Shown: one piece after another, positions 1 to 5,415 of the stretch
How the letters are laid out: each line of letters begins with the position of its first letter
Numbering within the stretch: the first letter of the stretch is position 1
DNA from: PFJX01 sp964646585
GTDB lineage: Bacteria > Pseudomonadota > Gammaproteobacteria > Burkholderiales > Thiobacillaceae
DNA length: 6,192 nucleotides
Direction: 5' to 3'
Assembly: GCA_964646585.1 (NCBI GenBank)
Contig: CAZYEY010000019.1
Coordinates: forward strand, 1-6,192
Notes under the pieces: generated by a model
The model's database searches: none
What the model saw: the letters and a program-made list of their open reading frames with translations, nothing else
What the model was told of the DNA's origin: nothing
Translations under genes and position numbers: made by a program

Positions 1-685
1 TCTCACGCCCCTGCCCCTGCCCGGCGGCGACAAGGCGGCGAAGGAGCCCTGGCGCATGGCGGCGGCGGCCCTGTTCCTGCTGGGCCGCGCCGACGAGATT
101 CCCCACCGCTTCCCCGGCCAGCCCCTGGCCCGGCAGCTCCATGTGATGCTGGAGCGGGACCTGCACTGCCCGCCCACCACCAGCCTGGGCCGCTGGTTCG
201 ACGCGGCGGCCGGTTTGCTGGGGGTGCGGGAGGTCATGGCCTTTGAAGGCCAGGCGGCCATGCTGCTGGAAGGCTTGGCGGAGCAGGCGGGTGACGCAGC
301 CCCCCTGGCGGGGGGCTACGTGCTCAGGGATGACGGCCGCCTGGACCTGCTGCCCCTGCTGGCCCGGCTGGCGGACGAGCCCGATGCCGCCAAAGGCGCC
401 GCCCTCTTCCACGCCACTCTGGCCCGCGCCCTGGCGGACTGGACCCTGCGCGCCGCCCAGGCCCAGGGTCTGGACACCGTGGCCCTGGGGGGGGGCTGCT
501 GCCTCAACCACATCCTGTCCCGCCAGCTGGCCGGCCATCTGGCGAAGGGGGGCCTCAAGGTCCTGGAGGCCCGGCAAATCCCCCCGAACGATGGGGGGTT
601 GAGCCTGGGCCAGGCCTGGGTTGCAATTCAGTCCCGCGATACTTGCCGGTTGAAGGGGACGCTTCGCGCCCCTCAACCGGTCTGA
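1..685 (+). CDS. hypF: HypF carbamoyltransferase, C-terminal part (5' truncated by window edge)
   Basis: This is the last 227 residues of HypF; base 1 ends a preceding codon and the reading frame runs from base 2. HypF uses carbamoyl phosphate and ATP to place a carbamoyl group on the C-terminal cysteine of HypE, the first step towards the cyanide ligands of [NiFe] hydrogenase. Only the end of the Kae1/YgjD-like domain is present. Visible motifs are PGGDKAAKEPWR (partial residues 7-18), the glycine-rich VALGGGCCLN (about 160-169), and PPNDGGLSLGQAW (194-206). The acylphosphatase, zinc-finger and YrdC domains would lie upstream of the window. After the usual end of the family (QAWVA) there is a tail of about 19 residues whose DNA carries a strong inverted repeat. 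The gene is rich in G and C runs, including nine G at 487-495. hypC follows after 14 nt. Identification is secure from motifs and context. Confidence 0.95.
   Translation, partial: LTPLPLPGGDKAAKEPWRMAAAALFLLGRADEIPHRFPGQPLARQLHVMLERDLHCPPTTSLGRWFDAAAGLLGVREVMAFEGQAAMLLEGLAEQAGDAAPLAGGYVLRDDGRLDLLPLLARLADEPDAAKGAALFHATLARALADWTLRAAQAQGLDTVALGGGCCLNHILSRQLAGHLAKGGLKVLEARQIPPNDGGLSLGQAWVAIQSRDTCRLKGTLRAPQPV
646..680 (+). repeat. Imperfect inverted repeat / RNA hairpin at the end of hypF
   Basis: The left arm 646-658 (CCGGTTGAAGGGG) pairs with the right arm 669-680 (CCCCTCAACCGG). This gives 12 base pairs with one bulged A. The 10-nt apical segment can add three more G-C pairs around a TTC loop. 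The structure lies in the codons of the unusual HypF C-terminal tail and ends just before the hypC ribosome binding site. No T run follows on either strand, so it does not look like an intrinsic terminator. It could be an mRNA processing or stabilising element between hypF and hypC, or a REP-like dispersed palindrome. No second copy was seen in this window. Confidence 0.75.
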
Positions 686-691
686 AAGGGA
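686..691 (+). promoter_or_regulatory. Ribosome binding site of hypC
   Basis: AAGGGA lies 8 nt before the ATG at 700. It sets the hypC start there, rather than at an in-frame TTG at 643 that would add 19 residues foreign to the family. It follows the hypF stop codon and the inverted repeat directly. Confidence 0.7.
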
Positions 692-699
692 AATACATC

Positions 700-930
700 A
701 TGTGTCTCGCCATTCCCGCCCGCGTGGTGGAAATCGACGCCAATGACCAGGCCATCGTGGACCTGGGCGGCGTGAAGAAGGGCGTGTCCCTGGCCCTGGT
801 GGAAGGCGTTGCCGTGGGCGACTACGTCATCGTTCACGTGGGCTATGCCCTCACCCGCCTGGACCCGGAGGAAGCGGAGAAGACCCTGGCCCTCATGGCC
901 GAGGCGGGCATCGCCCCGGAGGCGGCATGA
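700..930 (+). CDS. hypC: HypC hydrogenase assembly chaperone
   Basis: A 76-residue protein of the HypC/HupF/HybG family, normal in length. It starts with the diagnostic MCLAIPARV. In the family, the cysteine exposed after Met removal contacts the iron being assembled and the hydrogenase large-subunit precursor. The OB-fold core is recognisable from the GGVKKGVSL segment and from GDYVIVHVGYALTRLD, followed by a helical LDPEEAEKTLALM tail. HypC and HypD together form the scaffold on which Fe(CN)2(CO) is built in the cytoplasm; HypC then delivers it to the large subunit. The start is fixed by the conserved MCLAIP and the ribosome binding site 8 nt upstream. The gene overlaps hypD by 4 nt (ATGA), indicating translational coupling. 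In loci of this type a HoxL-like paralogue may exist elsewhere, but position next to hypD favours HypC. Confidence 0.96.
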   Translation: MCLAIPARVVEIDANDQAIVDLGGVKKGVSLALVEGVAVGDYVIVHVGYALTRLDPEEAEKTLALMAEAGIAPEAA

Positions 931-2066
931 AGTACGTCGACGAGTTCAGGGACGGCGGGATCGCCCAGGGGCTGGCCCAGGCCATCGCCGCCGAAGTCCG
1001 CCCGGACCGCCGCTACCACTTCATGGAGTTCTGCGGCGGCCACACCCATGCCATCTCCCGCTACGGCGTGCCGGACCTGCTGCCCCCCAACGTGCGCATG
1101 ATCCACGGCCCCGGCTGCCCGGTGTGCGTGCTGCCCATCGGCCGCATCGACCTGGCCATCCGCCTGGCCCTGGAGCGCGGCGTGATCCTCTGCACCTATG
1201 CCGACACCCTGCGCATCCCGGCCTCCGGCGGCCTGTCCCTGATGAAGGCCAAGGCCCGGGGTGGAGACATCCGCATGGTCTACGCGGTGACCGATGCCCT
1301 GAAGATCGCCCGCGACCATCCGGAAAAAGAGGTGGTGTTCTTCGCCATCGGCTTCGAGACCACCACGCCCCCCACGGCGGTGGCCATCAAGGCGGCCCAG
1401 GCGGAGGGCCTCGCGAACTTCAGCGTGCTGTGCTGCCACGTGCTCACCCCGTCGGCCATCATGAACATCCTGGAGTCCCCGGAAGTGCGTGAGCTCGGCA
1501 GCGTGCCCCTGGACGGCTTCATCGGCCCAGCCCATGTCTCCACGGTCATCGGCAGCCGGCCCTACGCGTTCTTCGCCGAGGAATACCGCAAGCCGGTGGT
1601 CATCGCCGGCTTCGAGCCCCTGGACGTGATGCAGGCCATCCTCATGCTGGTGCGCCAGGTGAACGAAGGCCGGGCCACGGTGGAAAACGAGTTCACCCGG
1701 GCCGTGACCCCGGAGGGCAACACCAAGGCCCAGAACCTGGTGTCCGAAGTGTTCGAACTCAGGCGCAGCTTCGAATGGCGCGGCCTGGGCGAGGTGCCGT
1801 ACTCCGCCCTGCGCATCCGCGAGAAGTACGCCGAATTCGACGCCGAGCGGCGCTTCGATCTGGAATACCGGCCGGTGCCGGACAACAAGGCCTGCGAGTG
1901 CGGGGCGATCCTGCGGGGCGTGAAGCGGCCCACGGACTGCAAGCTCTTTGGCACCGTGTGTACCCCCGAGAGCCCCATGGGGAGCTGCATGGTGTCTTCC
2001 GAGGGGGCCTGCGCGGCCCATTACACTTATGGGCGATACAAGGACATGGAGATGGAAAATGCGTAG
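927..2066 (+). CDS. hypD: HypD, iron-sulfur scaffold for Fe(CN)2(CO) assembly
   Basis: A 379-residue protein, full length for HypD. HypD binds HypC and HypE and is the site where cyanide and CO are put onto iron, using a [4Fe-4S] cluster and redox-active cysteines. Visible family motifs are FCGGHTHA (Cys36, His39, His41), GPGCPVCVLP (Cys64, Cys67), YADTLRIP, FFAIGFETTTPP, GFIGPAHVSTVIG and AGFEPLD. The C-terminal cluster-binding region runs from CECGAILRG through the cysteines of TDCKLFGTVC, ending in MGSCMVSSEGACAAHYTYG. All expected cysteines appear present. A GGAGG sits 4 nt before the ATG, which overlaps the hypC stop. The 3' end is unusual: instead of hypE, the next gene is a nucleotidyltransferase that overlaps hypD by 8 nt and takes its ribosome binding site (GGAGA, 2048-2052) from hypD codons. 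Confidence 0.97.
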   Translation: MKYVDEFRDGGIAQGLAQAIAAEVRPDRRYHFMEFCGGHTHAISRYGVPDLLPPNVRMIHGPGCPVCVLPIGRIDLAIRLALERGVILCTYADTLRIPASGGLSLMKAKARGGDIRMVYAVTDALKIARDHPEKEVVFFAIGFETTTPPTAVAIKAAQAEGLANFSVLCCHVLTPSAIMNILESPEVRELGSVPLDGFIGPAHVSTVIGSRPYAFFAEEYRKPVVIAGFEPLDVMQAILMLVRQVNEGRATVENEFTRAVTPEGNTKAQNLVSEVFELRRSFEWRGLGEVPYSALRIREKYAEFDAERRFDLEYRPVPDNKACECGAILRGVKRPTDCKLFGTVCTPESPMGSCMVSSEGACAAHYTYGRYKDMEMENA

Positions 2067-2352
2067 AGCAGAAGCCTTGCGCATCCTCACCGAAGCCAGC
2101 CCGGAGCTTGTCAGCCGCTTCGGAATCAGGCGACTGCGCCTGTTCGGTTCCACGGCGAGAGACGAAGCGCGCGAGGACAGTGATGTGGACATCCTGGTGG
2201 AGTTTGCGGCACCCGCCACGTTCGATGGTTATTTCGACCTGCTGCATTACCTGGAAGAACGCCTGGGTTGCAGCGTCGATCTGGTCACGGAGAAGGGCTT
2301 GAAGGAACGGGTGCGTCCCTATGTGGAGAAGGACGCCATCCATGTCGCGTGA
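2059..2352 (+). CDS. mntA: MNT-type nucleotidyltransferase, MntA-like antitoxin
   Basis: A 97-residue minimal nucleotidyltransferase of the DNA polymerase beta superfamily. The complete active-site signature GSX10DXD is present: Gly30-Ser31 in LRLFGSTAR and Asp42-x-Asp44 in DSDVDILVEF. The probable third carboxylate is Asp74 in SVDLV. In characterised MntA/HepT (type VII) systems such as those of Shewanella and Aphanizomenon, this protein neutralises its HEPN partner by adding AMP to a tyrosine beside the RNase active site. The partner gene follows with an 11-nt overlap. ATG 2059 is chosen because GGAGA lies 6 nt upstream and the protein then starts at the normal family position; in-frame starts further up (1948, 2032) would add residues read from hypD. 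The gene interrupts the usual hypD-hypE order and is lower in GC (about 60% by hand count over 2101-2340). Function as an antitoxin is inferred from family and pairing. Confidence 0.9.
   Translation: MRRAEALRILTEASPELVSRFGIRRLRLFGSTARDEAREDSDVDILVEFAAPATFDGYFDLLHYLEERLGCSVDLVTEKGLKERVRPYVEKDAIHVA
2325..2333 (+). promoter_or_regulatory. Ribosome binding site of the HEPN gene, inside mntA
   Basis: The purine-rich GGAGAAGGA ends 8 nt before the ATG at 2342. It supports that start over the in-frame upstream ATG at 2321, which would add seven residues not typical of DUF86 proteins. Because it lies inside mntA, toxin translation probably depends on translation of the antitoxin gene. Confidence 0.65.
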
Positions 2353-2695
2353 CCCGCGTCTGTATCTGGATGAAATGATCGAGGCCGCCGACAACGCGAT
2401 CCGCTTCGGCGCCGGCCTCACACGCGCGGACTACCGGCCTGGCGGCATGGCCTTCGAGGCGATCGTCAGGCAAATCGAAATCATCGGCGAAGCTGCGGCA
2501 CATCTACCTGAAGAAATCCGGCTTCAAGCACCTGGCATCCCCTGGGAAAACCTGGTCGGCATGCGCAACCGGCTGATCCACGGCTATTTTGCCGTGGACC
2601 CCGACATCGTCTGGAGCGTGGTGCACGACAAACTGCCCAGCCTACTCCCCGAATTCAGGAAACTCCTCGAGGAACTCCCATGGGCGGCCCGGTAA
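2342..2695 (+). CDS. hepT: HEPN-domain (DUF86) HepT-like RNase toxin
   Basis: A 117-residue, mostly helical HEPN protein of the DUF86/HepT family, standard length. It shows the RX4HXY catalytic and regulatory motif as MRNRLIHGY, with Arg75, His80 and Tyr82. In studied HepT proteins, Arg and His are needed for RNA cleavage and the Tyr is AMPylated by MntA to silence the enzyme. Other family marks are RQIEIIGEAA (residues 43-52) and IPWENLVGMRN (66-76). It is predicted to be cytoplasmic, acting as a dimer bound to MntA. It overlaps mntA by 11 nt and hypE by 16 nt, so its last codons double as the start of hypE. No frameshift or missing key residue was seen, so it looks active in principle. Toxicity and the RNA target are not shown by sequence. 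Confidence 0.9.
   Translation: MSRDPRLYLDEMIEAADNAIRFGAGLTRADYRPGGMAFEAIVRQIEIIGEAAAHLPEEIRLQAPGIPWENLVGMRNRLIHGYFAVDPDIVWSVVHDKLPSLLPEFRKLLEELPWAAR
2668..2673 (+). promoter_or_regulatory. Ribosome binding site of hypE, inside hepT
   Basis: CGAGGA lies 6 nt before the hypE ATG at 2680, within the codons for the HepT C-terminus. It is the right half of a perfect 10-bp palindrome, TCCTCGAGGA (2664-2673). Loss of the toxin gene's 3' end would also remove this signal from hypE. Confidence 0.65.
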
Positions 2696-3732
2696 AAAAA
2701 GACTACGCCCGCCCCCTGGACATCAAGCACGGCCGGGTGGACATGAGCCATGGCGGCGGCGGCCGGGCCATGGTGCAGCTCATCACCGACCTGTTCGCCA
2801 AGCATCTCTTCAACGAATACCTGGCCCAGGGCAACGACGGCGCCTGCCTGCCAGTGGGGGAGGGCCGCCTGGTGGTGTCCACCGACAGCCACGTGGTCTC
2901 GCCCCTGTTCTTCCCCGGCGGCGACATCGGCTGCCTGTCGGTGCACGGCACGGTGAACGACGTGGCGGTCATGGGGGCCACGCCCCTCTACCTCACCGCC
3001 GGCTTCATCCTGGAGGAAGGCTTCCCCCTGGCGGATCTCGCCCGCATCGTCGAATCCATGGCCCGGGCCGCCCATGAGGCTGGCGTGAAGCTGGTGGCTG
3101 GAGACACCAAGGTGGTGGAACAGGGCAAAGGGGATGGCATGTTCATCACCACCACCGGCGTGGGCTTCCTGCCCGAGGGCGTGCATCTGTCCGGCGACCT
3201 GGCCCGGCCCGGGGACGCGGTGCTGGTGTCGGGGAGCATCGGCGACCACGGCGTTGCCATCCTGAGCCAGCGGGAGAACCTGGGCTTCGACACGCCCATC
3301 CTCTCGGACACGGCGGCCCTCAATGGCCTGACGGCGGCCATGCTGGCCTCGGGCGCGGCCATCCGCGTCATGCGGGACCCCACCCGGGGCGGCCTGGCCG
3401 CCACCCTGAACGAGATCGCCCACCAGTCAGGGGTGGGCATCCACCTGGACGAGGCGGCCATCCCGGTGAAGCCGGAAGTGGACGCCGCCTGCGAACTCCT
3501 GGGCCTGGACCCGCTCAACATCGCCAACGAGGGCAAGCTCATCGCCGTCTGCGCCGCCGAAGACGCGGACCGGTTGCTCACCGCCATGCGCGCCCATCCC
3601 CAGGGCCGGGAAGTCAGCCTCATCGGCCGGGTGGTGGAGGATGCCAACGCCTTCGTGCAGATGAAGACCCGCTTCGGCGGCCGGCGCATGGTGGACTGGC
3701 TCTCCGGCGAGCAGCTGCCGAGGATCTGCTGA
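2680..3732 (+). CDS. hypE: HypE, carbamoyl dehydratase making the cyanide ligand
   Basis: A 350-residue protein of the PurM/AIR-synthase-like HypE family, full length. HypE accepts a carbamoyl group from HypF on its terminal cysteine, dehydrates it with ATP to a thiocyanate, and passes cyanide to the HypC-HypD complex. The protein ends in the diagnostic PRIC, with Cys350 as carrier. N-terminal HGGGGRAM, the nucleotide-binding region around FFPGGDIGCLSVHGTVNDV and AGDTKVVEQGKGDG, the segment DPTRGGLAATLNEIA, and NEGKLIAV are all as expected. The ATG at 2680 has CGAGGA 6 nt upstream and lies inside the HEPN gene. Codons 5-7 (GTA AAA AAA) contain an A7 run, unusual in this GC-rich setting. The stop is followed immediately, with no gap, by the GTG of hypX. 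Identification is secure. Confidence 0.97.
   Translation: MGGPVKKDYARPLDIKHGRVDMSHGGGGRAMVQLITDLFAKHLFNEYLAQGNDGACLPVGEGRLVVSTDSHVVSPLFFPGGDIGCLSVHGTVNDVAVMGATPLYLTAGFILEEGFPLADLARIVESMARAAHEAGVKLVAGDTKVVEQGKGDGMFITTTGVGFLPEGVHLSGDLARPGDAVLVSGSIGDHGVAILSQRENLGFDTPILSDTAALNGLTAAMLASGAAIRVMRDPTRGGLAATLNEIAHQSGVGIHLDEAAIPVKPEVDAACELLGLDPLNIANEGKLIAVCAAEDADRLLTAMRAHPQGREVSLIGRVVEDANAFVQMKTRFGGRRMVDWLSGEQLPRIC
2694..2700 (+). repeat. A7 homopolymer tract at the 5' end of hypE
   Basis: Seven consecutive A bases span the end of the hepT stop codon (TAA) and hypE codons 5-7. In the hypE frame they read as A_AAA_AAA, a slippery heptamer pattern. A change of one base here would shift hypE out of frame near its start. 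Whether it varies cannot be told from one sequence. Confidence 0.6.
3720..3724 (+). promoter_or_regulatory. Ribosome binding site of hypX
   Basis: GAGGA lies 8 nt upstream of the GTG at 3733, within the final hypE codons. It supports use of the non-ATG start, from which the conserved HypX N-terminus MRILFLTHAFNSLTQR is read. Confidence 0.65.
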
Positions 3733-5415
3733 GTGCGCATCCTCTTCCTCACCCACGCCTTCAACAGCCTGACCCAGCGGCTGTATGTGGAACTGACGCG
3801 CCTGGGCCATGAAGTCTCCATCGAGTTCGACATCCACGACAGCGTCACCACCGAGGCGGTGGCGCTGTTCCGCCCCCATCTCATCCTGGCCCCCTACCTG
3901 CGCCGGGCCATCCCGGAGGCCATCTGGAACCACCACCTGTGCCTGGTGCTGCATCCGGGCATCGTCGGCGACCGGGGGCCTTCCGCCCTGGACTGGGCCC
4001 TCCAGCGCGGCGAGGCGGAATGGGGCGTGACCCTGCTCCAGGCGGAGGCGGAAATGGACGCCGGCCCGGTCTGGGCCAGCGAGACCTTCCCCCTGCGGGC
4101 GGCAAAGAAATCCAGCCTCTATCGCAACGAGGTCACCGAGGCGGCGGTGCGGGCAGTCACCACGGCCCTGGACCGGCTGCCGGCCTGGCGCGCGGGCAGA
4201 TGGCGGCCCCAGGCCGTGCCCCTGCGTCCCATGCATGCCCTCATGCGTCAGGCGGACCGGGCCATCGACTGGGCTCGTGACACCACGGACCGGGTCCTGG
4301 CCCGGCTCCATGCCGCCGACGGCTTTCCCGGCGTGCAGGACCAACTCCTGGGCCATCCCTGCCGCCTGTTCAATGCCACCGCCTTTCCTGCCCGGGGCAC
4401 GCCCGGCGCGGTGCTGGGCCGCAGCGGCGAGGGGCTGGTGCGGGCCACGGCGGACGGCGCGGTGCGCATCGGCCATGTGAAGAACGGCGACAGCGCCCTG
4501 CCCATCAAGCTGCCCGCCGTCCTGGCCCTGGCGGAGGCAGCCGCCCTGCCGGAACTGGCCGGCGGCGAGGAGGACATCCGCTACGAGGAAGCCGACGGCG
4601 TGGGCTTTCTCCACTTCGACTTCTACAACGGCGCCATGGGCACCGACGCCTGCCGGCGCCTGCTGGCGGCTTACGAGGCGGCGCGGCTGCGCCCCACCCG
4701 GGTCATCGTCCTTTTGGGCGGACCGGATTTTTTCAGCAACGGTCTGGATCTCAACCGCATCGAGGCGGCGGACAGCCCGGCGGAGGAATCCTGGCGCAAC
4801 ATCGAGGCCATGGACGACCTGTGCCGGGCGGTCATCACCACCGATTCCCACCTCACCGTCGCCGCCTTGCGGGGGAATGCCGGGGCCGGCGGCGCCTTCC
4901 TGGCCCTGGCGGCGGACCGGGTGTGGGCGCGCCGGGGCGTCATCCTCAACCCCCATTACAAGAACATGGGCAACCTGTACGGCTCCGAATACTGGACCTA
5001 CCTGCTGCCGCGCCGGGTGGGCGCGGATCAGGCCCAGGCCATCCTGCGCAGCCGCCTGCCCCTGGGCGCGGAAGCCGCGGCGGCCATCGGCTTCCTGGAC
5101 GAAGCCTTCGGCGCAGCCCCGGCCGGCTTCGAGACGGAAACCCGCCGCCGGGCCGAAGCCCTGGCCCTGGCCGTCGATTTCGCCGAGCAACTGCGGGAGA
5201 AGAACCGCCGCCGGGCCGAGGACGAGGCGGCGAAGCCCCTGGATGCCTACCGCGCCGAGGAACTCGCCCACATGCAGCGCAACTTCTTCGGCTTCGACCC
5301 CAGCTACCACGTGGCCAGGCATCACTTCGTACATAAGACACCCCACTCCTGGACCCCCCGGCATCTGGCGGTCCACCGGGAACTGGGGTGGGCGGTGCCG
5401 GCGGACGCGGCATGA
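3733..5415 (+). CDS. hypX: HypX (HoxX), CO-ligand synthesis protein
   Basis: A 560-residue two-domain protein typical of HypX. The N-terminal half resembles methionyl-tRNA formyltransferase and binds formyl-tetrahydrofolate; HPGIVGDRGPSALDWA (residues 74-89) is the recognisable active-site region. The C-terminal half is an enoyl-CoA hydratase/crotonase fold, with oxyanion-hole regions around FFSNGLDLN (333-341) and NAGAGGAF (382-389), followed by the HypX-specific NPHYKNMGNLYGSEYW. In this family a formyl group is moved to coenzyme A and decarbonylated to give the CO ligand of the NiFe site under aerobic conditions. The GTG start is chosen from the conserved N-terminus and the GAGGA 8 nt upstream. 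It abuts hypE and overlaps hoxA by 4 nt (ATGA). No break or missing domain was seen. Its presence suggests a hydrogenase that is matured in the presence of oxygen. Confidence 0.96.
   Translation: MRILFLTHAFNSLTQRLYVELTRLGHEVSIEFDIHDSVTTEAVALFRPHLILAPYLRRAIPEAIWNHHLCLVLHPGIVGDRGPSALDWALQRGEAEWGVTLLQAEAEMDAGPVWASETFPLRAAKKSSLYRNEVTEAAVRAVTTALDRLPAWRAGRWRPQAVPLRPMHALMRQADRAIDWARDTTDRVLARLHAADGFPGVQDQLLGHPCRLFNATAFPARGTPGAVLGRSGEGLVRATADGAVRIGHVKNGDSALPIKLPAVLALAEAAALPELAGGEEDIRYEEADGVGFLHFDFYNGAMGTDACRRLLAAYEAARLRPTRVIVLLGGPDFFSNGLDLNRIEAADSPAEESWRNIEAMDDLCRAVITTDSHLTVAALRGNAGAGGAFLALAADRVWARRGVILNPHYKNMGNLYGSEYWTYLLPRRVGADQAQAILRSRLPLGAEAAAAIGFLDEAFGAAPAGFETETRRRAEALALAVDFAEQLREKNRRRAEDEAAKPLDAYRAEELAHMQRNFFGFDPSYHVARHHFVHKTPHSWTPRHLAVHRELGWAVPADAA

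Noticed and set aside
603..625. Possible sigma-54 promoter (GG ... TTGCA) before hypC
   Set aside because: The distance between the GG and GC elements is wrong by about 2 nt, and the site lies inside hypF codons.
646..680. Rho-independent terminator after hypF
   Set aside because: No T run follows the stem on either strand, and the downstream gene is only 20 nt away in the same operon.
643..699. Upstream TTG start for hypC adding 19 residues
   Set aside because: The conserved MCLAIP must be N-terminal for the cysteine to act after Met removal, and a ribosome binding site stands before ATG 700.
1948..2058. Upstream in-frame extension of the nucleotidyltransferase into hypD
   Set aside because: The extra residues are a shadow of the conserved HypD cysteine region. 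ATG 2059 has a good ribosome binding site and the normal family start.
843..2219. 458-codon open frame on the minus strand opposite hypC/hypD/mntA
   Set aside because: It is opposite well-conserved genes, has no recognisable domain and has the Gly/His/Ala-rich composition typical of antisense frames in high-GC DNA.
2664..2673. Palindrome TCCTCGAGGA over the hypE ribosome binding site as a masking hairpin
   Set aside because: Folded on itself it gives only three pairs around a four-base loop and cannot be extended, so it is too weak to claim regulation.
2040..2700. Insertion sequence ends or target-site duplication flanking the toxin-antitoxin genes
   Set aside because: No matching direct repeats, terminal inverted repeats or transposase remnants could be seen at the two junctions.
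3427..5376. 649-codon open frame on the minus strand opposite hypE and hypX
   Set aside because: It is a GC-driven shadow of hypE/hypX codons. The protein has no motif and runs against two secure family members on the plus strand.
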